64,000 bases of DNA from Candidula unifasciata (GCA_905116865.2 CAJHNH020008401.1:1-64000); one strand, 5' to 3'. Positions 1 to 12,160 are shown, numbered from the stretch's first letter. Notes: generated from the letters alone by a model not told the origin. Numbers and translations are program-made.

Positions 1-320
1 TTTTTATCTCTATAATTACACAACAAGCTTTTAAATAAAAAAAGCTTCTGTCTGAGAAGGCATATTGAGCCAAGAAAGATCTGTATGATCAGCTGATGCA
101 CAAATACCCAATAGATTATTAATATAAACATAAATCATTGGCCTATATACCTCTCATGTTTACAAAAATTTATGTACAGAAAACCATATATATCAGCTGT
201 AGTCAACATGGAATTAATTTAAGGGTCTGTTTTTTTTAAACCCTTAACTTTAGAAAGCAATCCTTTTTCGTGATTTTAATATTGATAAATGAGAATAAGT
301 TCTTCAGTATGAAAGTGTAC

Positions 321-398
321 CTTTGTCAGCCACCAAGGCAGAGAATCACCAAATAGACATTGAAATGGGAAATACAAGGACTGAGGACGCCAGGACAT
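321..398 (-). CDS. Possible exon of an unidentified minus-strand gene
   Basis: On the minus strand a TTTCTTTAG acceptor precedes 78 bases open in phase 0 (MSWRPQSLYFPFQCLFGDSL then PWWLTK), followed by AAAG|GTACAC. Splice context and an open frame are the only support. The phase does not join cleanly to the candidate at 581-798. Confidence 0.2.
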
Positions 399-580
399 CT
401 AAAGAAAACCCTAAAACGAATGTTTATGAAAGAGGCCAAAGGTGCTAGACTCAATTCCATCCATGATGTCAAAAGGACTGCACTAAGTGGAGGAATAGAC
501 TGCTAGCCCTGTGTAACATACAATGGCACAAAATGATGATGGTGACTAAATAACTAATTAACAAAATGTTATAAACACAC

Positions 581-798
581 TGGAAAATTCCCAAGATGTT
601 CCCCTGTGGCCCTTCCTCAATGCCATTCACTTCAAGTTTCCGATGTCTCATACGCTGCCAGGAAATGTTGTCCACAAAAATGTAACAAATGATTTCCCTG
701 CTTGCATCTTCAATACTCTCTTGACCTAAGCTTGAGGGTTCAGTTCTCGAAAGCCAGGCAATCCATGCAGAATTAGATGACTCCATTTGTAGAGATTC
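581..798 (-). CDS. Possible exon of an unidentified minus-strand gene
   Basis: On the minus strand, TTTGAATTAG precedes an open segment reading ESLQMESSNSAWIAWLSRTE and later NISWQRMRHRKLEVNGIEEG. The composition looks protein-like rather than repeat-like. The 3' end is uncertain; GTGTGT at 580 is a weak donor. No family recognised. Confidence 0.3.
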
Positions 799-1152
799 CT
801 AATTCAAACAGTATCAAATAAAACATTAATTCATTTTTTTAAAGTTTACAAATAAAAAAGAAAATACACACAAACACAAACTAAGGATGGCAAAATACAT
901 AAACAGGAAGTGTTAAAATACATCAACTGATAAATGGTAACATATATCAACTGAAGGTGTTAAAATACAACAACTGATAAATGGTAAAATATATCATTTG
1001 AAAGTATTACAATCTGTAAACTCACCGGTGTAGGGTCCAAGGCTTCCATGTAGGGGGGAGAAAGAATACACCCATTGCCCCCCCCCCTTCCCACCCAGTA
1101 GCCTGTAACATTAACTAATTAGTGGCTTGCTAAAATTGGATGGGTTTGGTCA

Positions 1153-1350
1153 AGAGGTGAAAATATCAAGACCATAATGTGGAGATATCAAGACCAAAAG
1201 GTGCAGATATCGAGACCAAAAGGTACAGATATCAAGACCAAAAGGTGCAGATTTTGAGATTAAAAAATGCAGATTTTGAGACCAAATAAGCAGATTTCGA
1301 GACCAAAATATGCAGATATCAAAACCAAAAGGTACAGGTATCAACACCAA
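1153..1350 (+). repeat. About 21-bp tandem repeat
   Basis: Imperfect copies of ATCAAGACCAAAAGGTGCAG, about nine units, with isolated copies again at 1650-1690. The array abuts the LINE fragment that follows. Confidence 0.8.
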
Positions 1351-1611
1351 AAAGTCCTCCGCCTCAGAACAGGGCACAACCGATTACGTAACCACATGTA
1401 CACAAAATTCAAGATAGGTGTATCAGCCATGTGCACCTGTGGAAAGGTGCCCCAGACAGCAGAGCATGTACTCCAGGACTACACCGAATTTGACACATTA
1501 AGGCAAACATTTTGGCCAGAAAGAACAACAGTGGAACGTAAACTCTATAGACCACTGAATGAACTAACAACGACACTGAAATTTATACAAGAGACAAAAC
1601 TGCTGATATAG
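1351..1611 (+). mobile_element. LINE ORF2 C-terminal fragment
   Basis: LRTGHNRLRNHMYTKFKIGV then SAMCTCGKVPQTAEHVLQ.Y has the RTGH...H......C.CG..Q..EH.L.C pattern seen after the reverse transcriptase in several LINE clades. The last expected Cys is Asp-Tyr here, so the zinc-binding set is broken. Confidence 0.65.
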
Positions 1612-2040
1612 ACAACTTATTTCAAGCGAACGAAAGAAGAAGAACACCAAAAGATGAAGATATCAAGAACAAAAGGTGCAGATATCAAGGAAGAAGGAAG
1701 GAATATAATTAGAAGGTGTTGACATCTATAGATTAAAAGTATTTTTTTAAAAGGAGGGGGAAAAAAGATGGGGGGGGGGGGATAATAAAAAATAAATGAA
1801 ATATGAACAGTTAAGAAAATCCTAAAAGCTTGCCATGTATTTACGGTCATAGAAGGGCATGGGCAGTAAGCAGAGCATTTCTTCTCTGCACATCTCTCAA
1901 TTGTATTTGTTAATATAGCATCCTGAATTATTATTATTATTATATCGAACACTGGCTGTGAATTCCAGTGGAAGGTCCCGGTTAATCGTCCGCTTGGACT
2001 TTTGGCTTTCACCTTGACCTGATTTTTGCTTGTACAACCG
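1612..2040. other. No gene seen; low-complexity stretch
   Basis: Holds a short return of the 21-bp repeat, an A-rich/G-rich tract with a 10-G run near 1773, and an (ATT)n near 1930. Confidence 0.5.
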
Positions 2041-2830
2041 TTTTTCATTTCCCTGCCTCATGGGCAGCTGTACTCCGACTTCGAGGGAGGACGTCAGGCC
2101 TATTTATAGGGTGACTGTGGCCATTGTTTTGTGTGGGTCAAGACGTTGCCTGATTTGTGTGGTGTCCACTTCTCCGCAGATATTGCCCCCTGAGCATCCC
2201 TTTGGGGCAGCCCTCTGTGGAACAGTTAGCCCTCAAGGGAAGGCAGGGGCAGATCATAGGCATTCCCCGCCATCCAAGGAGGCTTCCATTTATGCAGAGC
2301 CGGCACATGGCGCTCTGGTTCTGGGCTCACCCAAGGAATCCTCACGTCCTGCACATGCCTGCTTAACCTCACAACCGTATCAGGCCTCCCGCTCGACAGG
2401 GGCTGCTCCCTCTGGAAGTCAGCGGGGAGCAGCCCGTGGGTTTTGGACTTTTGTGACCACACAGATAGGTACATTCTTTTTTTTTTTCTTCGCACGTTAG
2501 ATTTCTTTGACGAGCCGTTAGCCCGACAGAATTTTACATCCTGCGTCAGGCATATCGTTATGAGATTTGTCCCAACACTCGGGCGAGTGGGGTCTTTGGG
2601 TGTGGGCATTTGGTCTTTTTCCGTTCAATACAAATTGTGATGGTCAGATTTTGATCCGTATGATCCAGTTTTGTCGGACATTTAGGCTTAGCCATCTGAT
2701 GGATGGTTGCTGTTGTGTACCTCAGTGCGGTGACGACGACACTGAGGGTTAACCGAGGATGTGCAGTGAGCAATGATCTCTTTACTCCGCAGTCTTTTAA
2801 CCAAGGGTTGTAATTTTGGCTGTACGTTTG
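2041..2830 (+). repeat. Unclassified dispersed-repeat-like block
   Basis: CCTGCCTCATGGGCAGCTGT then ACTCCGACTTCGAGGGAGGACG resembles the CTCTCCGGCAGATGCACTCCGACTTC block of family C. The remainder, to about 2830, is richer in GC than its surroundings. No coding signature was recognised despite several overlapping open frames. Confidence 0.35.
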
Positions 2831-3319
2831 GCGAACCTGCTCATGTTCCTAATGAGTTTTGATAACTTTTTTCACCCAAGCGTTTGGGGGCGGGCTGATG
2901 AGAGCCACAAGGACACATCACCTCTGGGGGCCGCCAAACTCCGAGATCCCCTGACAGCTCTGTTAATGCTCATTTGAGACATTATCCGTGGCGCACGACG
3001 AGGACGTGCTGCAGGGGTCTTGCGTGAGGTTCCGTACAACCAGGATAGTGAAGGACTGGCGCCTGAGTGACGTACGGAGTATCTGCTTATACACTTCATG
3101 TTGGACTTAACTTCCCCTCACGCCTGTGACATAAATCACCGTGCCACAGCATCCTGAATTTACTCTGCATCCTAGGTTGACAGCCTGATATGGGTACCAG
3201 GCAATGTCCTAGGAAGTAAAGGCAGCGGGTATAGTTTTTGGGCACACCCCCCCCCCCTCCCCCCAACAAATGTTTTGTTAATAGGGATGCTCCCTTAACT
3301 CTTTCAATCTGTTACTTCA

Positions 3320-3480
3320 AACCCTTCCATTGCAAGGATTTGAGCTTAAAAACAACATATTTTTATATACAAAGTCAGCTGTGTATCCTTTACAGGACAC
3401 TGCAGAACCAACCCCAGGATTTTTTGGATGTTGAGGTTTTTCTAGGCAAATTTACATCCAGTAGTTATTTTTATATTCAA
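3320..3480 (-). mobile_element. SINE family A body fragment
   Basis: Shares CTGCAGAACCAACCCCAGGA then GTTTTTCTAGGCAAATTTAC with the copies at 38.2 kb and 20.2 kb (inverse orientation). The tRNA-like head is not recognisable. Confidence 0.55.
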
Positions 3481-3959
3481 AGGAGTTTAAATGTGGCACT
3501 GTTGGTCAGCAGTAGTTCACATATTAATCCATATACAGAGTGTTCATTGACAGACTGCCTGTGACAGAAGATAGCACCAACATTAGTTTATCTGTGGAAT
3601 TACAAAAACGGATATTGTGCCCCATGGCCACTGAAAGAGTTAACGGTTCTCATTCAAGCAATCAGAAGCCTGGATATGTTTTGGTTTCAAGCTGATACCA
3701 GGCTACAACTCTTTTTTCATGTAAAGATCTGCATGAATCTTGTTCATCATCATACCTGATTGGGCAGACTCGTCGTCGGAACCCTGAACATCTTTTGTCT
3801 GTCTGATATTCTTAATCATCCGTCAGAGGAATGCATAGTTGTCTTCATGTTTGTGTGTCAGAGGGTCCAGTTTGAACCACACTCACCTGAAACAAACAGA
3901 AGTAGACATGAGAAATTACTGTCTATTGACTGGCAACCACAGCAAGAAGTAGAGATAGC

Positions 3960-4090
3960 AGGACACACCAGACAACATAAAAATCAGAAGCTGTAGTTAC
4001 TATACCAGATCATAAAAGTTTGAGTACACACCAGACAACATAAAAGTTGGAAGCTGTAGTTACTATACCAGATCATAAAAATACAGAGGA
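3960..4090 (+). repeat. Two-copy direct repeat, about 62 bp
   Basis: ACACACCAGACAACATAAAA then GAAGCTGTAGTTACTATACCAGATCATAAAA occurs twice in tandem, with a degenerate third start (GGACACGCTAAATAATGTAA) after it. Confidence 0.8.
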
Positions 4091-4254
4091 CACGCTAAAT
4101 AATGTAAACATTGACAGCAAGTTACCATACCAGGTTGCTATGGTAACCATAGCTTTAGACTTATGTTGTGCCGTCTGTCCTAATATCTCCACCTCTTTAT
4201 ACGAGTACTAATTAAAACATTAATTTGTTTATCATTCTGATTCTATTGTCTCTG

Positions 4255-4380
4255 AGGAAGTAAAGACGGCCGGTGTAATGCTGACCACATTACCCACCCA
4301 GTGCCGATTGGTCTGTAAAAATATGGGATGCTCTTCCCATATACCCGATGCGCCTAAGGCGTTAAAAGGGATCTTCCCTT
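4255..4380 (+). repeat. Dispersed repeat D
   Basis: Contains AAGACGGCCGGTGTAATGCT and CCAGTGCCGATTGGTCTGTA, present in inverse orientation at 48985-49110. About 125 bp is shared, including the GGATGCTCTTCCCATATACC segment. Confidence 0.75.
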
Positions 4381-4934
4381 TTTTTTTTAACTTTTATTGT
4401 CTCAAGGGTTCCCTAGATATTTATTTCTGTACAACAAGTAGACAGAAGCAGTTTCTCTAGTAGCCCCCAAATGGTGAATAAGGTTAATGTTTGAAACAAC
4501 AAACATCACAAAGTGACAATAATCTTTTTTTCGGCACATTATAAGGAGGTAACAGCTTAAATATACTGTGACAACTTGGAATGATGTAATAGAAGACAGT
4601 TGACAAGATTCTGGGCAGATTTTCATCAAGACAGGGAAGGACGACAGCAAACAAAATGATATATGCTGTTAGAGATGGCAAGATGCAGAGAAGCCGTATC
4701 ACTCAGATCAGCTAGCAAGGCACTTGGTGATGGCATTCAGTGCCCATGGAGCAAACAGAAGTTCTCAGTTTCAAACATCCTAAAAATGTGCAGTAAACTG
4801 CAAACATGTTTCTAACAAAAATTAGTAATCTATTATTCTAAAACAGCTTGACTATAGGTGAACTGTCTGGACATCTGATGGTATCAACAGTTGCAGTAAA
4901 TAAAAGATGGTTATAATGTTAAAAGAAGTGAATA

Positions 4935-5625
4935 CTGGTAAAGGACACATTCTTTAGCTTTACAAAGTTAAAGGAAGCAGACATTAGCGATGGGCACATT
5001 CTGTAGCTTTACAAAGTAAAAGGAAGCAGACATTAGCGATGGGCACATTCTGTAGCTTTACAAAGTAAAAGGAAGCAGACATTAAGGATGGACACATTCT
5101 GTAGCTTTACAAAGTTAAAGGAAGCAGACATTAGGAATGAACACATTTTGTAACTTTACAAAGTTGATGCATGCAGACGTTAGGGATGAAAACATTCTGT
5201 AACTTTACATTACAAAGTTAAAGGAAGCAGACAATAGGGATGGACACATTCTGTAACTTTACAAAGTTAAAGTAAGCAGACAATAGGGATGGACACATTC
5301 TGTAACTTTACAAAGTTAAAGAAAGCAGACATAAGGGAAGGAAACATTCTGTAACTTTACAAAGTTAAAGAAAGCAGACATAAGGGAAGGAAACATTCTG
5401 TAACTTTACAAAGTTAAAGCAAGCAGACATTGGGGAAGGAAACATTCTGTAACTTTACAAAGTTAAAGGAAGCAGACATTAGGGAAGGAAACATTCTGTA
5501 ACTTTACAAAGTTAAAGGAAGCAGACATTAGGAAAGGAAACATTCTGTAACTTTACAAAGTTAAAGGAAGCAGACATTAGGGAAGGAAATATTCTGTAAC
5601 TTTACAAAGTTAAAGGAAACAGACT
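4935..5625 (+). repeat. About 48-bp minisatellite, about 14 copies
   Basis: The unit is ACATTCTGTAACTTTACAAA then GTTAAAGGAAGCAGACATTAGGGAAGGA, with graded divergence: early copies carry GTAGC and GCGATGG variants. No splice-like AG|GT junction is present, unlike the contactin intron arrays. Confidence 0.92.
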
Positions 5626-5850
5626 AACATATATGAAAATGGTTGTCAAACACTAACATGTATGAAAATGGTGGTTAAACACTAACATGTATGAAAATGG
5701 TGGTCAAACGCTAACATTTATGAAAATGGTGGTCAAACACTAACATGTATAAAAATGGTGATCAAACACTAACATGTATGAAAATGGTGGTCAAACAGTA
5801 ACATGTTTGAAAATGGTGATCAAACATTAACATGTATGAAAATGGTGGTT
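5626..5850 (+). repeat. About 29-bp minisatellite, about 8 copies
   Basis: The unit AACATGTATGAAAATGGTGG then TCAAACACT directly follows the 48-bp array. A (TG)n run follows at about 5878. Confidence 0.9.
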
Positions 5851-5859
5851 AAAGAAAAT

Positions 5860-6600
5860 CAAGTAGTCTTTGCATATATGTGTGTGTGTGTATGTGATGG
5901 TAGGTGATGTGAGAAGGGGAGGTACTGAACTATCATTTAGTTGTGTGCGCTGTAAACCTAAAGGGCACATATGAGATCTGGGTGTATCATAATGTAATAC
6001 TTAGGAATCTGGATTATCATTTAGTCATTTCGCCATAAAAAAAGACTGGACACACACTCAGAAACTGAAATATAAAAGATATAATGTAGGGACTTTCACT
6101 TTTGATTCTTGCTAACATAATTACTGGACCACCTAAGTTATATGCAGTATAGATACTGCTGTTTTTGAAGAAATGATGTGTGTAATGGGAACACCCATTT
6201 AAAATCTAGAAAATGCCAGGAACAGCATCATTTCTGTAGAAAATGAGTATTCTGAGAACCCATTTCTTCTGTGTTTTGCCTTATAAGAGTAGTTGGTAGA
6301 CTGTGTTGTGGTTTACAGTTAGGCCCCATTTCAGCCCAACCCATTAGATTTAAGCAAAACCATAACTGTGCAATGTACTGTGTGTCCACATTATTTAAAG
6401 TTACTATGGAAAGCAACATTTTTACCTCAAAATTAGGCCCCGGAACCCAGCAGGGAAGAGAATCCATTATTTTTATCGGAACTGTTTGATCTCAGAAACC
6501 ATTTAAAATGAAATGACAATGCCAGAAATACCACTATTCTTGCTGAAACAATGTGTGTAAACTCAGAATTGATTCACATCTAAATGATATTTCAGAAATG
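5860..6600. other. No gene seen
   Basis: AT-rich unique-looking sequence after a short TG run. Overlapping short open frames on both strands around 6230-6490 show no family signature. Confidence 0.4.
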
Positions 6601-6607
6601 TACTCAC

Positions 6608-6718
6608 ATTAAACACAAGGGCCAGTGTTTGAAACTGATGTCTGCATAGCAAGATCCTTCCGCTAGCCTCAACATACATCATCCCGCCTGCAGCCACAGC
6701 CTGGCCAGTTCTGGCTTG
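6608..6718 (-). CDS. Probable exon of an unidentified minus-strand gene
   Basis: On the minus strand a good acceptor (GTGTCTTTGTCTCCAG) and a strong donor (AAT|GTGAGTAC) bracket exactly 111 bases, 37 codons in phase 0: QARTGQAVAAGGMMYVEASG then RILLCRHQFQTLALVFN. The three signals coincide and the peptide does not look like transposon debris. I do not recognise the family. Neighbouring exons would lie to the left on this strand, possibly at 581-798. Confidence 0.42.
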
Positions 6719-6783
6719 CTGGAGACAAAGACACAAACATTATATAAATCAGGGTTTTGATCTCACACTGATCATCCTTTGCC

Positions 6784-7070
6784 TTGCTGCATAACACTGG
6801 TTACAATACTTCCCTAGGTCTCACAATCAATGTGCTCAAATCTTTCTTTGTCATAATACAGGAAACGGTAGAGACAAGCATGCTCCATGAAGAGTGGCAA
6901 GCACTGCTTCAGAGATCCTGGGTGGTTAACCACTTTTGGATATTTTCTCCAGGAGATGCAGATACACTAGGTAATGAACAGGCTGGCTCTGCATCACTGG
7001 TTGGTAAACTGACGCAAAACAAGCTTCACCTTGTTAAGGCCAATTGGAAGCAAGTGAAAACATACCCATC
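6784..7070 (+). mobile_element. I-type LINE fragment, RNase H C-terminal part
   Basis: ETVETSMLHEEWQALLQRSW then WIFSPGDADTLGNEQAGSASL matches the RNase H tail of the 25.7-kb element (WIFSPGHARIVGNEQAGRLA). The catalytic His is replaced by Asp. Confidence 0.7.
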
Positions 7071-7139
7071 AAAGATGCAAACAGCAGGGAATGGAGAGTG
7101 AGAAGCAACAACGAAGTTTATATTCTGTTTAATCACAAT

Positions 7140-7412
7140 TGATCCCTGGCATCGTAAGAGCTAATAGACTGAAATGGCTAGGGCATATTAAAAGAGTGTC
7201 AGACGACAGAGAGGTAAAAACTGTATACACAAGGAACCTGAAGGGTCGCAGACCATGAGGCAGCCCAAGAAGACCATGGAAAGATAATATTCAGACAGAC
7301 TTCAAACACTCGATGTCACCAACTGCAAAGAGAAGGCCAACCAAAGAAATGAATGGAGGCGGGTTATATCTGCAGCAATGAACCTCAAGGGCTCGGAACG
7401 CTGAAGAAGAAG
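7140..7412 (+). mobile_element. LINE 3'-terminal fragment
   Basis: RANRLKWLGHIKRVSDDREV then LKGRRP is the L.WLGH..R......GRR.RGRP region at the end of LINE ORF2. It ends in a GAAGAAGAA tail. The 3' part (ACCTCAAGGGCTCGGAACGC) is shared with 10760-11029. Confidence 0.7.
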
Positions 7413-7734
7413 AAATACTAGGTTTAGATTATACTATATAAGATACAAGTTCTGATACCATGTAATTATAACACCAAACACCAGGTTTGGGTAACAGAGA
7501 AGACACACACAGTCCTGACACCATGTAATTATAAGAGTAAGAAAGATTAACCCAAACAGCAGGGCTGAGTAGATGATGACAAATGATAGAGATGCCGACA
7601 TCATTCAAGGTGGGGAAAACAGAAAGTCTCACGCATGATGTTACAACATCCAATATGGAGGTGAGGCAGTAATAGAAGCCTTCCAGTTTCTGGAGAACAG
7701 CTCAGCCGATGTATTAAAACTGTAATAGACCCAC

Positions 7735-8575
7735 ATTCTCTCATCCCACCTATTCAATATATACGCAGAAAATATGAGAAATGTCAAAAATGACCAGACT
7801 CGTGACAGTTATGATCCGCTCAAAATTGGTGGCAACCCTATTCGGGAAATTTTCTACGCAGATGACACAGTCCTCCTTTCAAACAGCGTAAAGGGAATAG
7901 AAAATTTAATATTGTATGTCCAAAAGCACAGTGAAGATCAAAAAACTGTTCTTGAAGTTAAAGAAAATGAAAATGTCCCCAGATAAAACTGGTTGCCACC
8001 CAAAAATAATAAATAATAAAGAAATTGAAAATGTCACAAACTTGGAATATCTAGGCTCTATATTAAATAGCAATGGAGACTATTTGACAGAAATTAAAAG
8101 GAGGATGGCCATAGCAATGCAAAATTAAACAGCCTTAAAGGCCTTTGGTTAAGCACCAGCAAGGAGATCATGCATCTTCCCAGTAGCCACATACGGATGT
8201 GAGTCGTGGACTATCTCCCAGTGCTTAAGAAAGAGAATAGGGGCTTTTGAGCTGAAATGCTATGAAAAAGATTCTCAGAATATCTTGGACAAAGAAGATG
8301 AGACTTACTGACATCTTGAAAGATCTGAACATCAAGGAAGATTGGCTAATTAACAGCATACTGTCTCGCAAGCTAAAATATTTTGGTCATATCAAGCGCC
8401 ACAATGCATTGGAAAAAATTATAGCAGAAGGCATGGTACCAGGATGGAGGGGCAGGGGCCGATCTACACGAACATGGGCACAGAATGTAAGTGATTCCTT
8501 GAGTATGAAAGTGCAAGAGGCAGGAGAGCTAGCGAGAGACCAAGTTTCAGGCAGACCCTGATGAGAGCAACGTTC
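7735..8575 (+). mobile_element. LINE reverse-transcriptase remnant
   Basis: IREIFYADDTVLLSNSVKGI is the catalytic box, followed in shifted frames by NVTNLEYLGSILNSNGDYLT and RKLKYFGHIKRHNALEKIIA then GWRGRGRSTRTW. Frameshifts separate three open pieces, and a GATGATGATGA tail follows near 8596. An inactive 5'-truncated copy. Confidence 0.85.
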
Positions 8576-8602
8576 TGCAAAGGACCTGCTACATGATGAT
8601 GA

Positions 8603-8840
8603 TGAATAGACTCACAGAGCTTGCTTCAGAAAACTGAAATTTGTGTCCTGTGTAGCACAACTTGATAAGATTCAAACTAAGAGCATGAAGATTTAAATCA
8701 AAAGCATACAAAGGATATTCTGTCCAGGATATTAAGGTTTGCGAGGTAATATGCAGGCTGACAGATTAGCTGCTGCCTCTACTCTGGGTGGTCAGCTACT
8801 AAATGATAAAGCAGATGTGGTGAAGGCTCTATGACAGGGC
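8603..8840 (+). mobile_element. I-type LINE RNase H fragment
   Basis: ACAAAGGATATTCTGTCCAG then CAGGCTGACAGATTAGCTGC corresponds to the WIFCPGH..V.GN.QADRLA segment, followed by TLGGQLLNDKADVVKAL, the same tail as at 25.7 kb. Confidence 0.6.
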
Positions 8841-9800
8841 TATTCATGTTTACTCAGGTGCCAACATTTTTAACATGTGGATCGTCAGGGTCCAGAGGCC
8901 TGAATCCCAGGATAAAAAGATTATTAGTACACAAAGAACAGATATGGAATCCATACACTAAAAGACTAATTCAACATGGGCTGTGTAGAGGTTCTATAAG
9001 TAGAAACTCAACAGGGGAGCATGTACAGCAGGAGTCTACCAATCGTAGAAGTGATCCCTCGTCCACAATTGTTTCGGCCAACGAGCTCCTAGTCAGTTTC
9101 AGAAGGTGGGCCCACCTGAGTTCATGAAGCCCAGGCTTGATCTGCTCCTGCTGCACTGCATGTATTACCGGATGTTCTTGGACAGGGACAAGACAAAATT
9201 GGTGACTATGCAACAGGTACTGTGAGATTCAAAGTTTATTTACATAGTCGCTGCGGTAGCATGTTAGAGCAGTCAGCATACCTTGACGACCAAGTGGCAA
9301 GATTACGGTTGGTTTATCGAACGCATATTAGACTTTGTTGGCAAATGGCAGAGTGACACTGGCAGACAATTCGGTCACGATGGACTTTTAGGGATAAGAC
9401 TTCTTTTTCACTAGGTACCCGGACTAGCCCACCGAGGGTCGTCCCCCACAACTTTCCGTTGTGTCCAAAGCCAGCTCGAGGCCCTCTCAGCAGCCTCGCC
9501 CAGTTGTTTTTGTGCTCATTTCCTCTCAAGCCCAATTGCTTTATCACACTGTACATAGAAGTGGAGACAAAACCTCCTGCACCTGCCTCGACGGCAACGA
9601 TTTTTACTGTATATGCTTCGTCTCTCCTAGATTACATTCAACATTAAGGGGAAACAGAGGCAGATCTTACTTTAATCAGGTTGCAACTGTGACTGTTAAC
9701 CTCTTCGTTGGTTACTGAAGATAGGGAAGTTCCGAGTCTGTGCAGTGATGTCAATTCATTTATATTTTTTCAAGACTATGAAATGTCAACAGAAAAACCT
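8841..9800. other. Unclassified, no gene seen
   Basis: The sequence up to about 9215 may extend the preceding LINE fragment. 9230-9720 is relatively GC-balanced with overlapping short open frames on both strands and no recognised motif. Confidence 0.3.
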
Positions 9801-9821
9801 TACAAAATTATGATTAAGTTC

Positions 9822-10440
9822 AACAATCACTGACAGCGTTTAGCAACAGGATATCTGACAATTGGTTCCGTGTTTGTGAGTGACCAGCAGAAGACTGTTG
9901 TAGTGCCCACCATAACTGTCATGTGACTGCACACTCAAGGGCTGCTAATGAGATTTTTTTTTTTACCCAGCTAAGCTACACAAAAACCCAAGCAATACAT
10001 AGACAAAGGTGGGGGAAAAAAAGAAAAAAACTAAGATTGTTAAAAGTAAAATTTACACAATTTATAGTTACGAAATAAAACATTTACCACTTTTATATAA
10101 GGATTTTTTTTTTTTTAAACCTACATTTTTCCAAGGCGATATATATAAAAACCCAGTTGACAACAGTTCAGGAATGAGAAAAAGCTGAAAAACATTTACA
10201 AGGATGACGGACGTTCAACATCGGTGTCCATTAGCTGACTTGAACAAAATCACTGAAAGCGTTTAGCAACGGGATCTCTGACAATGAGAAGCGGTTCCAT
10301 GTTCCTGGCTTGAACATAATCACTGGACAGCGTTGAAGCGACAGGATATCTGATAACTGGCTCCATGTTGACGAGAGACCAGCAGAGCCTGTTGTAGTGC
10401 CCGCCATAACTGTCACGTGACTGACTGGACACTCGATCGA
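9822..10440 (+). repeat. Diverged repeated unit, about 100 bp, three partial copies
   Basis: AGCGTTTAGCAACAGGATAT (9836), AGCGTTTAGCAACGGGATCT (10259) and AGCGTTGAAGCGACAGGATA (10331) start related stretches. Copies one and three continue to GACCAGCAGA...GTTGTAGTGCCC.CCATAACTGTCA.GTGACTG. Confidence 0.7.
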
Positions 10441-10537
10441 TCAGTAATCACGTACGTGACCGCAAGCAGCGGCTGGCCAGGTTTTTAACTTTTGTCAGAC
10501 CAGATTTGGTTGGTTTACAACTAAAGCACATATACAC

Positions 10538-10538
<1 letters not shown>

Positions 10539-10610
<72 letters not shown>
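10539..10610 (+). repeat. (GA)n microsatellite
   Basis: About 35 uninterrupted GA dinucleotides. Confidence 0.97.
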
Positions 10611-10613
<3 letters not shown>

Positions 10614-10759
10614 AGCCTTATTAACAGGCGTGAAGGAAAATTGAGGTTATTGAAATCTGTATAAGGACTTATCTCTAACCTCAAGTAGGGCGCCAGGAGA
10701 CTCTGTGCTGGTTTTAATGATCCTCATGCTGCGACACGTTCCAGTCGTGTGCCATGAAT

Positions 10760-11029
10760 AATGTCTCATATGGGTCTAAACACAGCTGGATGGGGATCTC
10801 GGGGGTTGGCAGTCCACAGAGATGCAGTGTCTAGAAATTATGTGGCTCTTATCAATCCACGAGGCAGATCAGGAAGAAAATGGAGAGATAATGTCCAGAT
10901 ATACCTGCAAACACTTGGTGGCACCAACTGGAAAGAGAAGGCCAACCAGAGAGATGAATGGAGGCGGGTTATACTCGCAGCAATGAACCTCAAGGGTTCG
11001 GAATGCTGACGAAGAAGAAGAAGAAGCAT
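10760..11029 (+). mobile_element. LINE 3'-terminal fragment with (GAA)n tail
   Basis: INPRGRSGRKWRDNVQIYLQ then WKEKANQRDEWRRVILAAMN is the R.GR...W.D......W...A..R..WR end of a LINE ORF2. It terminates with a stop followed by GAAGAAGAAGAAG. Same 3' family as 7140-7412. Confidence 0.75.
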
Positions 11030-12160
11030 CTGATACACAGCTCTCCCAATCTTGTCAAGGCAACGGATCCTAGCCTGGCATTACAATTCCCAATTACGGC
11101 AAAGAAAAAAAATAACCATTACATAGAAAAATAATGGGGGGGGAGACTGGGGGCAAAGGTTGTACGGTTCTACTCACAATTTCTTGCTCTGGCCCTGCCC
11201 ATAAACACCCTAATGAATGACGGAGGCGGAAAGGTACTCTGTAATTGGACGGTCAGTCTCCGCCTTAATTTATCAGATGGTGAACTGTAAGAGGCAGGGG
11301 TGTCCGTTGTCTCTCTTGTGTATATGTTGCAGTGCAAAAAGGTACAGAGTGGCTTTTTTTTTTTTTTTTTTTTTTTTTTTGAGCGACTTAGTATACAGTA
11401 TTAGTGTCTGTTGGTGGGTAGATGGGAGCCGCCTAGGATTTTGTTTAGGAAATTCATTTATTGCCACCGCTAAATGTCAAGTGTGACACCACGGCACGTA
11501 GAATGCACTGTGTTGTCGGACCTAGGTTTACATTCTCGCGACTGGGGTTTGGGTAAGGCCTAGTTTGCAGAGTTTATGCGGTTATTAAAATCGTTAACTT
11601 GCTGTAGTGTAGAGGAGAGTGATCGTAAGTCTGTGTCATAAAATGACGCCGATCAGACACAGCTACGGCGACACTCATGTGAACTTTAGAGAAGTCGACT
11701 CGGCTGACCATGCATGAATGAAAAGTTGCATAGTGTGTAAATTGGCGGGGCAAGGCCCGAAATTGTGATAAGGACCGGTTGTAACTTTCAAATATGCCTT
11801 CCTCACAGAAACACCTGGAACTGTGGTACACTCTGTAAGTATATAAACATAATTGTATTATTACCCCCCCCCCACCCCACCCACCCAAGTCTTATTGATG
11901 TCAATTCCCGTTTGGGTCCCTGCGTCCTATTTTAGACGAAAACAAATCAGTTATAAATGGCCTGGGAAAACACGTTGAGCTGGCCTGAAAATGTAAGCCC
12001 ATAGCCATAATGTTGGCCACGACATTCATCGATTGCTGATCAGTCTATAACATACTCGTATACAGATATGTCCCTTTTGCTCAAGGTGTAAAGATTACAA
12101 AAAAGGCACTTTGCCTAACGTATCGCTTACAAATAGTTATAGTTACCAGCGTATCCTTTA
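11030..12160. other. No gene recognised; CpG-containing, less repetitive sequence
   Basis: Contains a T25 run near 11355, a C/A-rich tract near 11865 and a donor-like GTAAGTAT at 11835. Could include upstream regulatory sequence of either flanking gene; nothing decisive. Confidence 0.3.

Noticed and set aside
2030..2610. Overlapping open frames on both strands of 60 to 156 codons
   Set aside because: Three or more frames are open at once, no family motif is visible, and part of the sequence matches a dispersed repeat.
11574..11888. Minus-strand open frame of 104 codons as a host exon
   Set aside because: No recognised domain; the start is a glycine-rich translation of a C/A-rich tract and no paired splice sites were found.
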